A stretch of 64,000 nucleotides of DNA. Origin: Methanoregula sp. GTDB taxonomy: Archaea > Halobacteriota > Methanomicrobia > Methanomicrobiales > Methanospirillaceae. The position numbers and the translations under genes were made by a program. The notes under the pieces were generated by a model. The model was given only the letters and a program-made list of their open reading frames with translations, was not told where the DNA came from and searched no databases. This document shows, in pieces, positions 35,839-44,474 of the stretch (its first letter is position 1; every line of letters begins with the position of its first letter). The stretch lies in NCBI RefSeq assembly GCF_028679125.1, contig NZ_JAJRCG010000009.1, forward strand, positions 1 to 64,000. Reading direction: 5' to 3'.

Positions 35839-37506
35839 ATGAAGAAGACCGGGCATGCAGCGGACGGATACGGGAAGATGTGCGAACACTTCTCCATCAC
35901 GGTCCCGGAATACTATAATTTCGGATTCGACGTGATCGATGCGTGGGCAAAGAAGGATCGCAACAAGCTCGCCATGATCTGGGTAAACCAGCAGGGTGAA
36001 GAGAAGAAATATAGTTTCCTGGATCTTGCCAATCTCTCCAACAAGGCAGCCAATATCCTCCTGAAGTACGGGATAAACAAGGGCGACCGTGTCCTGGTTA
36101 TGCTCCCGCGTATCCCGGAGTGGTGGATCTTTGCGATAGCGCTCATCAAACTCGGGGCAGTCTTTGCACCATGCCCGACGATGCTGACCCCCCGTGATAT
36201 CAAGTACCGCGTGAACATGGGAAAATTCAGGCTGATCATCACCGACCTGGAGAATTCCTCTAAGGTCGAGGAGATCTGTAACGAGTGCCCGACCCTCACC
36301 GCCAGGATGCTGGCTGACGGGGAACTTCCCGGCTGGGCAAGTTTCCCGTACGAACTGCTCTACCCGGCACCGGTCTCCCACCGTTCAGTCAGCATTCCGG
36401 ATGATCGCAAGACGAAAAGTACCGACCCGATGCTGATCTATTTCACGTCCGGCACCACGGGCGAGCCGAAGATGGTGCTCCATAACAACGGGTACCCGCT
36501 CGGGCACACCGTCACTGCAAGACTCTGGCAGGATCTCCGGCACAACGACCTGCACTTCACGGTCTCCGATACCGGCTGGGCAAAATGTGCGTGGGGCAAG
36601 ATCTTCGGCCAGTGGATAGAGGGGGCATGCCTCTTTGTGTACCATTTCACCGGGAAATTCCAGGCAACCGAAGTCCTTCCCCTGCTGGAGAAATACCAGA
36701 TCACCACCTTCTGCTGCCCGCCCACCATCTACCGGATGCTGATCCTGGCCGACCTGGAACGGTTCGATCTCTCCTCGCTGCGCCACTGCACCAGTGCCGG
36801 CGAACCGCTCAATCCTGAGGTGATCCGGGTCTGGAAGGAAGGAACGGGTCTCACGATCTGTGAGGGATATGGCCAGACCGAGACGGTCTGCTGTCTTGCC
36901 TCGTTCCCCTGTGTCGACCCCCGCCCGGGCTCCATGGGAAAACCTTCCCCGGGATGGAAGGTCGAGCTCCACGATGATGACGGGAAACCGCTGGGTCCTC
37001 ACGAGGAGGGACGCATTGCCATATCCTGCAAGCCCAAGCCCCCGGGACTTTTTGTCGAATACATCGACAACCCGGAAGAGAACAGGAAATCCTTTGTCAA
37101 TGGCTGGTATTATACCGGCGACAAGGCGTACTATGACGAGGACGGGTACTTCTGGTTTGTCGGGCGCAGCGATGATGTGATCAAGAGTTCAGGGTACCGC
37201 ATCGGGCCGTTCGAGGTCGAGAGCGCCCTGCTGGAGCACCCGGCGGTGCAGGAAGCGGCCGTGGTCGGTTCGCCCGACCGGATCCGTGGCCTGATTGTCA
37301 AGGCATTCGTGGTCCTCAACAAAGGGTACGATCCTTCCGAATCGCTGGTCCGCGAGATCAAGAATTATGTCAAGAGCACCACCGCACCGTACAAATATCC
37401 CCGGGAGATCGAGTTTGTCACGGAGCTCCCCAAGACAATCTCCGGGAAGATCAAGCGTAATGAGCTCCGGGCTGCCGAACTGAAAAAATACGTGAACCAG
37501 AAATAA
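35839..37506 (+). CDS. AMP-forming acyl-CoA synthetase
   Basis: A 555-residue adenylate-forming enzyme that activates a carboxylic acid as acyl-AMP and then acyl-CoA. Motifs are the P-loop-like IYFTSGTTGEPKMV near 200, EGYGQTETV near 345, the hinge and Asp in YYTGDKAYYDEDGYFWFVGRSDD, and the catalytic Lys in PKTISGKIKR. The length and N-terminus (VPEYYNFGFDVIDAW) fit medium-chain type synthetases rather than acetyl-CoA synthetase. The acid is not predicted. The closely related gene downstream carries an added DNA-binding domain. The start is the ATG, with no strong ribosome site. Confidence 0.88.
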   Translation: MKKTGHAADGYGKMCEHFSITVPEYYNFGFDVIDAWAKKDRNKLAMIWVNQQGEEKKYSFLDLANLSNKAANILLKYGINKGDRVLVMLPRIPEWWIFAIALIKLGAVFAPCPTMLTPRDIKYRVNMGKFRLIITDLENSSKVEEICNECPTLTARMLADGELPGWASFPYELLYPAPVSHRSVSIPDDRKTKSTDPMLIYFTSGTTGEPKMVLHNNGYPLGHTVTARLWQDLRHNDLHFTVSDTGWAKCAWGKIFGQWIEGACLFVYHFTGKFQATEVLPLLEKYQITTFCCPPTIYRMLILADLERFDLSSLRHCTSAGEPLNPEVIRVWKEGTGLTICEGYGQTETVCCLASFPCVDPRPGSMGKPSPGWKVELHDDDGKPLGPHEEGRIAISCKPKPPGLFVEYIDNPEENRKSFVNGWYYTGDKAYYDEDGYFWFVGRSDDVIKSSGYRIGPFEVESALLEHPAVQEAAVVGSPDRIRGLIVKAFVVLNKGYDPSESLVREIKNYVKSTTAPYKYPREIEFVTELPKTISGKIKRNELRAAELKKYVNQK

Positions 37507-37617
37507 TCCCGGTTCACCGGTCAGCATCTTTTTTGTGAAACCCCGATTCTGGTGTCTCTGTTATTTCATCGTGGAACCTGCGTGGGCGTTCATGGTTCTG
37601 GGCACTTTTCCGATAAT

Positions 37618-37656
37618 GTGGTGCACTTAAAACGAAAACTGTAATAAGTGCACCAC
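37618..37656. promoter_or_regulatory. inverted repeat bracketing the TATA box of the RHH-acyl-CoA synthetase gene
   Basis: GTGGTGCACTTA (37618-37629) and TAAGTGCACCAC (37645-37656) are perfect 12-bp arms around 15 bases. Each arm holds the palindrome GTGCAC, centred 27 bp apart. The stretch TTAAAAC lies at the inner edge of the left arm at a TATA-like distance from the start codon at 37670. Such paired half-sites fit ribbon-helix-helix repressors, and the gene begins with such a domain. An RNA hairpin is the alternative. Confidence 0.65.
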
Positions 37657-37669
37657 CAAATGGATCCCT

Positions 37670-39526
37670 ATGGTGCGATACTCCATCACAATGGATGATT
37701 CCCTGGCAGATTCGATTGACAATTCTGCCAAAGAAGAAAAAATGTCACGGTCCGAATGGATCAGCGATGTGTGCGAGGAAAAACTTGCCGTATCGTCCGG
37801 TACCGCACGTCCTTCCACGCTGCCGGTAATCGTGCCGGCTCCGGGTAAAGACCACCATAATATCGGGGACTATGATACTGTATACAAGGACTTCCACATC
37901 GATGTTCCCGAGTATTTCAATTTCGGGTTCGATGTCGTTGATGCCTGGGCACTGAAAGACCGGAACCGTCTGGCAATGATCTGGGTGAACCAGAAGGGCG
38001 AGGAGAAGAAGTTCACGTTCTGGGACCTGATGCGCCTCTCCAACCAGATCGTGAACATGCTGATCAAGTACGGTGTCAACAAAGGGGACCGTGTCCTGAT
38101 CATGCTCCCCCGCGTTCCTGAATGGTGGACCTCCACCCTCGCCCTTATCAAGCGTGGTGCAGTGTACTGTCCCGCTCCCACGATGCTCACCGCAAAAGAC
38201 CTGAAATACCGGATCAACCTTGCCGAGATCAAGATGGTCATCACGGATATGGAGCATGCCGATACGATCGATGCGATCATAAAGGACTGCCCTTCCCTCA
38301 CGTGCCGGCTGATGATTGACGGGAAGCGCGATGGCTGGATCAGTTATCCGGTGGAGCTGGATTACCCGGCTCCGGTCTCGGCGAAACTGGTCACCATGCC
38401 GGGAACCAAGAAGACCCGGAGCACCGATCCGCTGGTGATCTTCTTTACCTCCGGCACCACCGGGGAACCCAAGATGGTGCTGCATGACCACAGTTACCCG
38501 CTGGGGCACATCATCACCGTGCGGTACTGGCATGATGTGCGGTCAACCGATCTCCACTTCACGCTCTCCGATACCGGGTGGGCAAAGAGCGCGTGGGGTA
38601 AGTTCTACGGCCAGTGGCTCGAAGGTGCAGCGTTCTTTGTCTATGATATCCGTGGCCGGTTCAATGCGACCGAGGTACTTCCCCTGATAGAAAAATACGG
38701 GATCAATACCTTCTGCTGCCCCCCGACTATCTACCGGATGCTGATCCTGGCCGATCTCGACAAGTTTGATTTCTCGGAACTCCGACACTGCGTGAGTGCA
38801 GGGGAACCGCTCAATCCCGAAGTGATCAAGGCATGGAAAGATGCGACCGGCCTGACCATCTACGAAGGGTACGGGCAGACCGAGACGGTGCTCTGCGTGG
38901 GAACCTTCCCCGGCATGCAGCCCAAGTTCGGTTCCATGGGAAGACCTTCGCCCGGCTGGCACATAGAGTTGCATGACGATAACGGCAAACCGGTTCCGGA
39001 TAATGAAGAAGGCAGGATCGCGATCCGGACCAATCCCCGCCCGGTTGGCATGTTCCGCGAGTACCTGAACAATCCGGAAGAAAACCAGAAATCCTTCACC
39101 GGTGACTGGTATTACACCGGGGACAAGGCATACCGTGACAAGGACGGCTACCTCTGGTTCATTGGCCGGGACGATGACGTGATCAAGGCTTCGGGATACC
39201 GTATCGGCCCGTTCGAAGTTGAGAGTGCCCTGATGGAACACCCTGCGGTGCAGGAAGCCGCCGTTGTTGGATCCCCCGATGATATCCGTGGCCTGATCGT
39301 CAAGGCGTTCATCATCCTCAAGCCGGATTACAAGCCATCAGAGACCCTCGTGCGCGAGATCCAGACCTATGTGAAGAAAGTCACTGCGCCTTACAAGTAC
39401 CCGCGTGCGATTGAGTTCGTGGATTCCCTTCCCAAGACCATCTCCGGTAAGATCCGCAGGAACGAGTTGCGGGAACGCGAGATGAAGAAATCCCAGGCCG
39501 AATCGAACGGCCAGAAGAGGGTGTAA
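37670..39526 (+). CDS. acyl-CoA synthetase with N-terminal ribbon-helix-helix domain
   Basis: A 618-residue fusion. Residues 2-44 (RYSITMDDSLADSIDNSAKE, then SRSEWISDVCEEKLA) fit the CopG/RHH_1 pattern: a strand that forms the DNA-contacting sheet in a dimer, then two helices. After a linker to about residue 70, the enzyme aligns throughout with the preceding synthetase, including FFTSGTTGEPKMV, EGYGQTETV, YYTGDKAYRDKDGYLWF and the Lys in PKTISGKIRR. The RHH part is in frame from ATG 37670. I see no stop or frameshift at the junction. It may regulate its own promoter in response to acyl substrate (inference). See the inverted repeat upstream. Confidence 0.88.
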   Translation: MVRYSITMDDSLADSIDNSAKEEKMSRSEWISDVCEEKLAVSSGTARPSTLPVIVPAPGKDHHNIGDYDTVYKDFHIDVPEYFNFGFDVVDAWALKDRNRLAMIWVNQKGEEKKFTFWDLMRLSNQIVNMLIKYGVNKGDRVLIMLPRVPEWWTSTLALIKRGAVYCPAPTMLTAKDLKYRINLAEIKMVITDMEHADTIDAIIKDCPSLTCRLMIDGKRDGWISYPVELDYPAPVSAKLVTMPGTKKTRSTDPLVIFFTSGTTGEPKMVLHDHSYPLGHIITVRYWHDVRSTDLHFTLSDTGWAKSAWGKFYGQWLEGAAFFVYDIRGRFNATEVLPLIEKYGINTFCCPPTIYRMLILADLDKFDFSELRHCVSAGEPLNPEVIKAWKDATGLTIYEGYGQTETVLCVGTFPGMQPKFGSMGRPSPGWHIELHDDNGKPVPDNEEGRIAIRTNPRPVGMFREYLNNPEENQKSFTGDWYYTGDKAYRDKDGYLWFIGRDDDVIKASGYRIGPFEVESALMEHPAVQEAAVVGSPDDIRGLIVKAFIILKPDYKPSETLVREIQTYVKKVTAPYKYPRAIEFVDSLPKTISGKIRRNELREREMKKSQAESNGQKRV

Positions 39527-39557
39527 GAGATCGATTGAGCCGATCTTTTACCTCACC

Positions 39558-39567
39558 TTTATTAAAT
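39558..39567 (+). promoter_or_regulatory. TATA box for tRNA-Leu
   Basis: TTTATTAAAT ends about 23 bases before the first base of the tRNA, which fits an archaeal promoter. Function is inferred from position. Confidence 0.55.
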
Positions 39568-39589
39568 CCGGCGGGTAATCAATATAGGC

Positions 39590-39674
39590 GCGAGGGTAGC
39601 CAAGCCAGGTCAACGGCGCTAGGTTCAGGGCCTAGTCGTGCAGACGTTCATGGGTTCGAATCCCACCCCTCGCA
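39590..39674 (+). tRNA. tRNA-Leu (CAG anticodon)
   Basis: The acceptor stem GCGAGGG pairs with CCCTCGC. The anticodon stem CTAGG/CCTAG encloses TTCAGGG with anticodon CAG. A long variable arm (TCGTGCAGACGTTCATG region) marks a type II tRNA, and the T arm is GTGGG-type with TTCGAAT. The discriminator is A and CCA is not encoded. No intron. An AT-rich accessory region begins 11 bases after it. Confidence 0.93.
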
Positions 39675-39684
39675 TTCCTCCCGC

Positions 39685-39734
39685 GGGTTATAGGTATCCT
39701 GAAAAAATGCCACTGTTCTAAAATCGCTTTCACT
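39685..39734 (+). repeat. left copy of a 50-bp imperfect inverted repeat
   Basis: Begins GGGTTATAGGTATC and ends CTTTCACT. It matches the reverse complement of 44700-44749 at 45 of 50 positions with no gap. Differences are a CT/TC pair, two bases in GTTC/CTTG and one G/A. It lies just after tRNA-Leu and outside the accessory operon. Confidence 0.85.
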
Positions 39735-39779
39735 CAAGAGCAATCGCTCTATAATTGCGGCGCGCTGGTCTAAAAAGTT

Positions 39780-40781
39780 TTATCCCACTTCACGACAGGG
39801 AATCAACCGAATTAAGTTATGAATTGCCCCTTCGGATAAGATCGGCTGTCTGGAAGTAATGTATGTGCACAGCCGGGAGGGGTAGACTATATCAATATAC
39901 TTATCAATTCTCTGGCCATGCTGGGCACCATGCATCGAAACGAGAACGCTTTGGACTCTTGGCATTTTCTCAAAAAAATAATGGCCTTTCATGTAGTACC
40001 AGAGTGCATAACTCGCTCTTCGAATTTGATGTTTCAAGTCATCTGCTTTTATTCCTATTTCAGAGGTTTTCCATTTTTTCGTTTCGATTAAAAAAATACC
40101 TGTGGGGCCTATGACGATATGGTCAATTTGACAAGTTTTGATATGCTCATTTCTTTCTCTCCAGTAAATGTACTTAGGAAAAGAGAGATTTACATCATTC
40201 AGTACATGATATTCATCAGGCAATTGGGCAAGAATGTTGATTACAGATTCTTCTCCCATTGCTCCAATCACAAACGAAGAATTATTTGAGAGAAAATTCT
40301 GTGTATCTGTGATATTCTTACAAGTATTTTTTATGACTTGTGGTTTATGCGCAATGTGATGATTTTTTTGTGATTTGGTATTATGCAGGTTTTTTCGGAT
40401 ATGTTTAAAAGGGCTATTAATTCTGTAGTTTCTCAACGATACCTCAATCCAATATTGAATTCTATATTTAAATTTCAGGAAAATACCATCAGCAATCTCG
40501 GCGTTTATTTGTATTTCGGAGATATGTGCATCCACCTCAACAGTTCGATATGAAAGACCTTCCATAAGCCGGCTTTCAAGTTTTTCCTCTTCTTCACTTA
40601 ATGAAATGATGATCTCATCTTCTTGTTTTGAAACAGTAAGTTCTGTATCAGCAAGAATTTTTTCATAATTCTTGTGAAAATGCATAACTTCTTCGAATGT
40701 AGTGAGTCTTTTTCCTGATATCGGTTTAGTTCCATTCAGTAAATATCGAGTACTTCCGGAAATTCCATGAATCTTAGCCAT
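39780..40781 (-). CDS. NERD-domain protein
   Basis: A 333-residue protein with a nuclease-related domain (NERD) at about 171-290. The pattern IGAMGEESVINIL, then QIDHIVIGPTGIFLIETKKW, retains the acidic and Lys residues expected of a nuclease-like active site. The N-terminal 150 residues are charged and unlike any family I know. NERD proteins occur with helicases and defence genes, but activity is rarely proven. AT-rich codon use differs sharply from the flanks. Its start overlaps the TPR-RDD stop by several bases. It is last in the operon and 45 bases inside the left inverted repeat. Confidence 0.75.
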   Translation of the reverse strand: MAKIHGISGSTRYLLNGTKPISGKRLTTFEEVMHFHKNYEKILADTELTVSKQEDEIIISLSEEEEKLESRLMEGLSYRTVEVDAHISEIQINAEIADGIFLKFKYRIQYWIEVSLRNYRINSPFKHIRKNLHNTKSQKNHHIAHKPQVIKNTCKNITDTQNFLSNNSSFVIGAMGEESVINILAQLPDEYHVLNDVNLSFPKYIYWRERNEHIKTCQIDHIVIGPTGIFLIETKKWKTSEIGIKADDLKHQIRRASYALWYYMKGHYFFEKMPRVQSVLVSMHGAQHGQRIDKYIDIVYPSRLCTYITSRQPILSEGAIHNLIRLIPCREVG

Positions 40782-41562
40782 TTGTTAATTCTCCCTCGGC
40801 AATGGTATCATGTAAAACTCTCGTTTTTGCGATACTATCGTGAATTGTCTCCTTTTCAGGTCTATTATTCATTAAAAATGCACTAATAATATTGATGAAT
40901 GGGATGAATTTTATGAAATTCCTTATCAGTGAATAAGAAAAAGCAATCCGATTGCCATTTGGATCGGTTACATGAAGATTCATGATTTTTTTTCCAGGTG
41001 TTGCACTGAAATGTGAGCTTTCCAACCAAGCAAAAATCATCCAACCTCCAATAAAAATGTAGAATACCAAGAAAAATCCAAAAATTGCATTAATAATTGA
41101 ATTTACCCCAAATATTACGCGTATGAGCATTCCGGGTATGAACAAGATAAATAATAAAATCCACCAGCATAATGCATCAATGATCCATGCCTTAAAACGA
41201 GCATCGAGTCCGGCATAGTGCATCTCTTTTAGCGTAGTAGATTCCTTAATGGAGGTTGCATTTATCGATGAGGGGGATTGGGGTAATTCTTGAACATTGA
41301 CAACATTTAAAATTTTTTTAGTTTCAACAGACCCTTTTTCCTTTATTCTTGTTATTTGCGTTTTACATTTTTCCGCCTCTTCAAATAATCCCATCTTGAT
41401 TAAAAGGAATGCTATGTGTGTCCATGCATCAAGATAATCAGGACTCAATTCAGTGGCGTGAGTAAAACATCGGATAGCATTAGTGTAATCCCGCTGTGTT
41501 TCATATTCTCTTCCAGCTTGATCCCATGCAATAGGATCATTGATGTTTTTTGGATCGGTCAT
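40774..41562 (-). CDS. TPR-RDD membrane protein
   Basis: A 262-residue fusion. The first 80 residues hold one or two TPR units (AIRCFTHATELSPDYLDAWTHIAFLLIKMGLFEEAEKC). A linker follows, then an RDD domain (YAGLDARFKAWIIDALCWWILLFILF, with later GKKIMNLHVTDPNGNRI) spanning three or four membrane helices. RDD proteins are poorly understood and some transport ions. The TPR part would face the cytosol and could recruit the neighbouring NERD protein. It overlaps both neighbours by a few bases and shares their AT-rich composition. Confidence 0.75.
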   Translation of the reverse strand: MTDPKNINDPIAWDQAGREYETQRDYTNAIRCFTHATELSPDYLDAWTHIAFLLIKMGLFEEAEKCKTQITRIKEKGSVETKKILNVVNVQELPQSPSSINATSIKESTTLKEMHYAGLDARFKAWIIDALCWWILLFILFIPGMLIRVIFGVNSIINAIFGFFLVFYIFIGGWMIFAWLESSHFSATPGKKIMNLHVTDPNGNRIAFSYSLIRNFIKFIPFINIISAFLMNNRPEKETIHDSIAKTRVLHDTIAEGELTNG

Positions 41563-42221
41563 ATTTCAGAAACCTTTGGCTGTTGGTGTTTCACAATTCG
41601 GCCATTGTTGTATTCCCACCATTCATAGTTTGTACGTGATTCCTTGTTTGACATATCAATAAATTCTCTTTCGAATTCACTAATCCAATCACCATTTTCC
41701 CTCTGATTATCATCTCTAAAAACAATGCACCAATCTACTTTTTTTGCATAATTATGAGCATCAGCGTTAGTTATGAAAAAAGTGTTATGGGCTTTCCCAT
41801 AACTGATTGTATAAACTACAAAATGGGTATATCCTTCAAATTCCTCGTTTGCTTTTCTTCTCTTATGTGGTTCATGAAATTTTTCGGGATTTTGTGATGA
41901 GAAGTTCCATTCTTTCCGCACACCATAACGTCCGAGTCGATCATAGCCAAGGTCTAAATTGAAATTATTCAGATTTACTTCAAAAACCGCAACAGGTTCG
42001 TGGAATGAGGCTCGCTGTGCTTCTGTAAATGCTCTTTTTTTTGAACTAAATTCTTTGGTTGGGGGAGAGTCCCATCCACTCTCGCCCAAGTAAACCACAA
42101 CATACCCGATGCGGTTTTTGTAATATTGATTTTGTTTCTCTTCAATTGATTTGATGTCAGAATAATACTTTTTTTGACCATCTTTAAAATCGGAAAAAAA
42201 TTTTCTAATCCAATTGATCAT
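41559..42221 (-). CDS. uncharacterised protein of the accessory operon
   Basis: A 220-residue soluble protein I do not recognise. It is rich in aromatic and charged residues (VVVYLGESGWDSPPTKEF, WEYNNGRIV) and has no signal, membrane helix or obvious catalytic motif. I start at ATG 42221, with GGGAGA upstream, six codons inside the track ORF; this gives an ATGA overlap with the Nudix stop. The N-terminus is basic and amphipathic (MINWIRKFFSDFKDGQKK). Translational coupling on both sides argues it is a working part of the unit. Confidence 0.7.
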   Translation of the reverse strand: MINWIRKFFSDFKDGQKKYYSDIKSIEEKQNQYYKNRIGYVVVYLGESGWDSPPTKEFSSKKRAFTEAQRASFHEPVAVFEVNLNNFNLDLGYDRLGRYGVRKEWNFSSQNPEKFHEPHKRRKANEEFEGYTHFVVYTISYGKAHNTFFITNADAHNYAKKVDWCIVFRDDNQRENGDWISEFEREFIDMSNKESRTNYEWWEYNNGRIVKHQQPKVSEI

Positions 42222-42583
42222 GATTTCTCCCTGGTGCAATACATTTCTATAATTTTCTTCGTGTTATGCGATACGGGCAATGAGGAGCCTAAAGAATAAT
42301 AGCCAATTTGGGAGATCTCATGTCGTGGTTTCGGTATACCCTCTGCTTGTATTAAGAAAACTTTCGATTGATGAAAAGTAAAGAGATATTTTACTTCGTA
42401 TGCAATCAATCCGGTCTCTTCCCGTAACTCCCTAATCGCGGCTTCAATTCTTGATTCATTGTTTTTTGTCCCTCCCCCCGGAAGAAGAAATGGTGCAATG
42501 CCCTGACGCACAACAAGAATTCCCTTGGAAGTATCAACAATTGCAGTCCCCCTTCTCCGATCATAAGCTCCAGTCGTAATTAT
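42218..42583 (-). CDS. Nudix hydrolase, start codon unclear
   Basis: The Nudix box is intact: GGGTKNNESRIEAAIRELREETGL follows GX5EX7REUXEEXGU. The first GTG (42511) leaves out a needed strand; the open frame continues upstream as RRRGTAIVDTSKGILVVRQG, a normal Nudix N-terminus, back to an in-frame TGA at 42584-42586. No ATG, GTG or TTG lies there, but GGGGTGA directly precedes ATA-ATT codons. The gene either uses a non-canonical start, has lost its start, or holds a sequence error. I mark the full open frame. Nudix enzymes cleave nucleoside diphosphate-X bonds; the substrate is unknown. Confidence 0.65.
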   Translation of the reverse strand: MITTGAYDRRRGTAIVDTSKGILVVRQGIAPFLLPGGGTKNNESRIEAAIRELREETGLIAYEVKYLFTFHQSKVFLIQAEGIPKPRHEISQIGYYSLGSSLPVSHNTKKIIEMYCTREKS

Positions 42584-42626
42584 TCACCCCGTTGGATTCG
42601 AATTATCACGATGAAAAGTGCGTTCT

Positions 42627-43400
42627 TCATTTTCTTAGTGGTTGGCTATCAATAGTCTGCATCTTCTGAATGGTATCCAAATCAAGAGCCAGGATTTGAT
42701 CGATGCTCACCGGTTTGTATCCCGTCAACTCTACACTTACATTGATGGTTTTATTCTCTCCATTGATGAACGGATATTTTCCCATACTGTTGTTGTGCTT
42801 GTGTCCGTGGATAATCCATTCAGACCAATCTTTTGGGATTCGATCAGGATCATGGGGATTATGCACAAGCAGAAAATCCCGGTTCCTGTAATTCAAAACG
42901 ACAGAATCATATGAATTGGGTGGGCGGGGCTCATCGTGAGATGGTCCGATAATAAATTGAATCGTTCCGTTGAGTTGAGCCAGCCAATAACTTATCGGGC
43001 GATGTTTCTTCCCCCACGCCATATCCCCTAAGAAAAAAACTGTTTCGTTATTCTTTATGATAGAGTTCCAGTTTTTTAATATTGTTTGATTCATCTGTTC
43101 GAGACTAGAAAAAGGTCGGTTACAATATTCAATGATATTCTTATGATCAAAATGAGTGTCCGAAACCAAGAAAAAAGAGGATTCCAGTTCAAATCTTGGA
43201 ATAGTTGCTTTGGTAAAAAATGATGGCGTGTCAGAATATTGTTTTGATAGATCTTCCGTTATGTGATATTGACGCGGATCCTTTGCTTCCTCACGGGTAA
43301 GCAAGCGTCTCTGGAAAAAATCATACTCTACGAGGATGCGACTGTTCTTGACAATAGTAATCCTGCTGATAAAAATACTCGGATGAATCGTAGTGTTCAT
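42627..43400 (-). CDS. calcineurin-like metallophosphoesterase
   Basis: A 257-residue metallophosphoesterase with the motifs SDTHFDHKN (residues 80-88), LGDMAW (124-129), GPSHDE (152-157) in place of the usual GNHD, a His in LLVHNPHD (180), and HGHKH (198-202). The metal set is nearly complete, but Asn is replaced in the third motif, and that could alter activity. About 75 residues precede the domain and have no known fold. The ATG lies 80 bases inside the preceding 2H gene, an unusually long overlap; a TTG further in is an alternative start. Confidence 0.8.
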   Translation of the reverse strand: MNTTIHPSIFISRITIVKNSRILVEYDFFQRRLLTREEAKDPRQYHITEDLSKQYSDTPSFFTKATIPRFELESSFFLVSDTHFDHKNIIEYCNRPFSSLEQMNQTILKNWNSIIKNNETVFFLGDMAWGKKHRPISYWLAQLNGTIQFIIGPSHDEPRPPNSYDSVVLNYRNRDFLLVHNPHDPDRIPKDWSEWIIHGHKHNNSMGKYPFINGENKTINVSVELTGYKPVSIDQILALDLDTIQKMQTIDSQPLRK

Positions 43401-44292
43401 TTTTCACATATTCCTGAATTTTTTTGAATTTTAGTTCTGGTACATTCAGAGTAAGCGTTGAATGAAATACAAACTCTTCCTTGCCATCGAAATCAAAGGG
43501 TTTCAATTTGCAGAATATTTTCAGACGCTGGGAGAGATCAAACCTGAATTGTTTAAGGTTTTCACAAGGATTGATATCAAAATAAATAACTCGTTTTGGC
43601 TCTTCAAATGCACTGAATCCTTTGATTTGAAATTTCATTACAGGAGTTTTTGAGCAGAGATCTGTGAAAACGGAAATTAGCTGTTTCTCATTTGAAGTAC
43701 TTAGTCCCCCAGCAAGAGAAATATGAGGTACAAATCGGTATTGCTTAATTCCAAATTCATTGACTATTTCGTCTTCAAGTCCTTTGATCTTAGTTTTTAA
43801 TCTCCTGTCAACAATTCGGATTTCTATTAGGTAACTATCATTGCCACTCTTTGGAAAATAGAAATCAGGAATATGTTTTTTGAAGATGCTAGGTTTTGTT
43901 GGATGGCTTTGATGTTTCTCCGGAGTTTTCTTTTTTGATAGTGGGGATACAGTACGAAAAATACTGGAGAGTATAAATATTCCCGTACCAGCAAGCAAGC
44001 AATATTCAAGACCATTTACAATCCCGATTAATTGTAAAAGAGTTCTACTCATCCAAAATGCGATAGTCGATATGATTACCCAATAGACAAAATCACCATC
44101 GATCCTGAAGGTATTATGCCGCGTAACGGTTCGGACACTCTTTGCGATAATTGTTATGCCAAGGCCAGATCCAAGTGTAAATATTATTATATTCGGGATA
44201 GCGGCCAATAACAGACCCGAAAGAAATACTGATAACGAATGGACAAGTATCCAGAATATAGTCCATTCCACGGATAGAGATCTCGCTCTCAT
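43321..44292 (-). CDS. membrane-anchored 2H phosphoesterase
   Basis: A 323-residue fusion. The N-terminal 120 residues hold three or four hydrophobic helices (ILVHSLSVFLSGLLLAAIPNII and later LEYCLLAGTGIFILSSIF). The C-terminal half is a 2H (LigT/cyclic phosphodiesterase-like) domain with both signature motifs: PHISLAGG (His190, Ser192) and FHSTLTL (His277, Thr279). Such enzymes act on 2',3'-cyclic phosphates, 2'-5' linkages or cyclic nucleotides. Tethering to the membrane is unusual. It is first in the leftward operon and AT-rich like the rest; the next gene starts within its end. Confidence 0.78.
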   Translation of the reverse strand: MRARSLSVEWTIFWILVHSLSVFLSGLLLAAIPNIIIFTLGSGLGITIIAKSVRTVTRHNTFRIDGDFVYWVIISTIAFWMSRTLLQLIGIVNGLEYCLLAGTGIFILSSIFRTVSPLSKKKTPEKHQSHPTKPSIFKKHIPDFYFPKSGNDSYLIEIRIVDRRLKTKIKGLEDEIVNEFGIKQYRFVPHISLAGGLSTSNEKQLISVFTDLCSKTPVMKFQIKGFSAFEEPKRVIYFDINPCENLKQFRFDLSQRLKIFCKLKPFDFDGKEEFVFHSTLTLNVPELKFKKIQEYVKNEHYDSSEYFYQQDYYCQEQSHPRRV

Positions 44293-44474
44293 TAGTAGTT
44301 TTTGTTAATATTTATAATATTTAATGATAAAGAAATGATTTTTTCTGACTCTGCAATTCTTATTCCTCTCTCAACGTTCTTATCACTATCAATCCTCTAC
44401 TGATTCGCAAGAAATCAACAAAAATCAGCGTTGATTAGCATCAATATCCGCATCAATCTATGCTTATCAGCGGA

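Noticed and set aside
42593-42601. GGATTCGAA, complement of the tRNA T-loop stretch, as a possible attachment-site copy
   Set aside because: Only 9 bases match the tRNA-Leu 3' part and the flanks do not continue the match.
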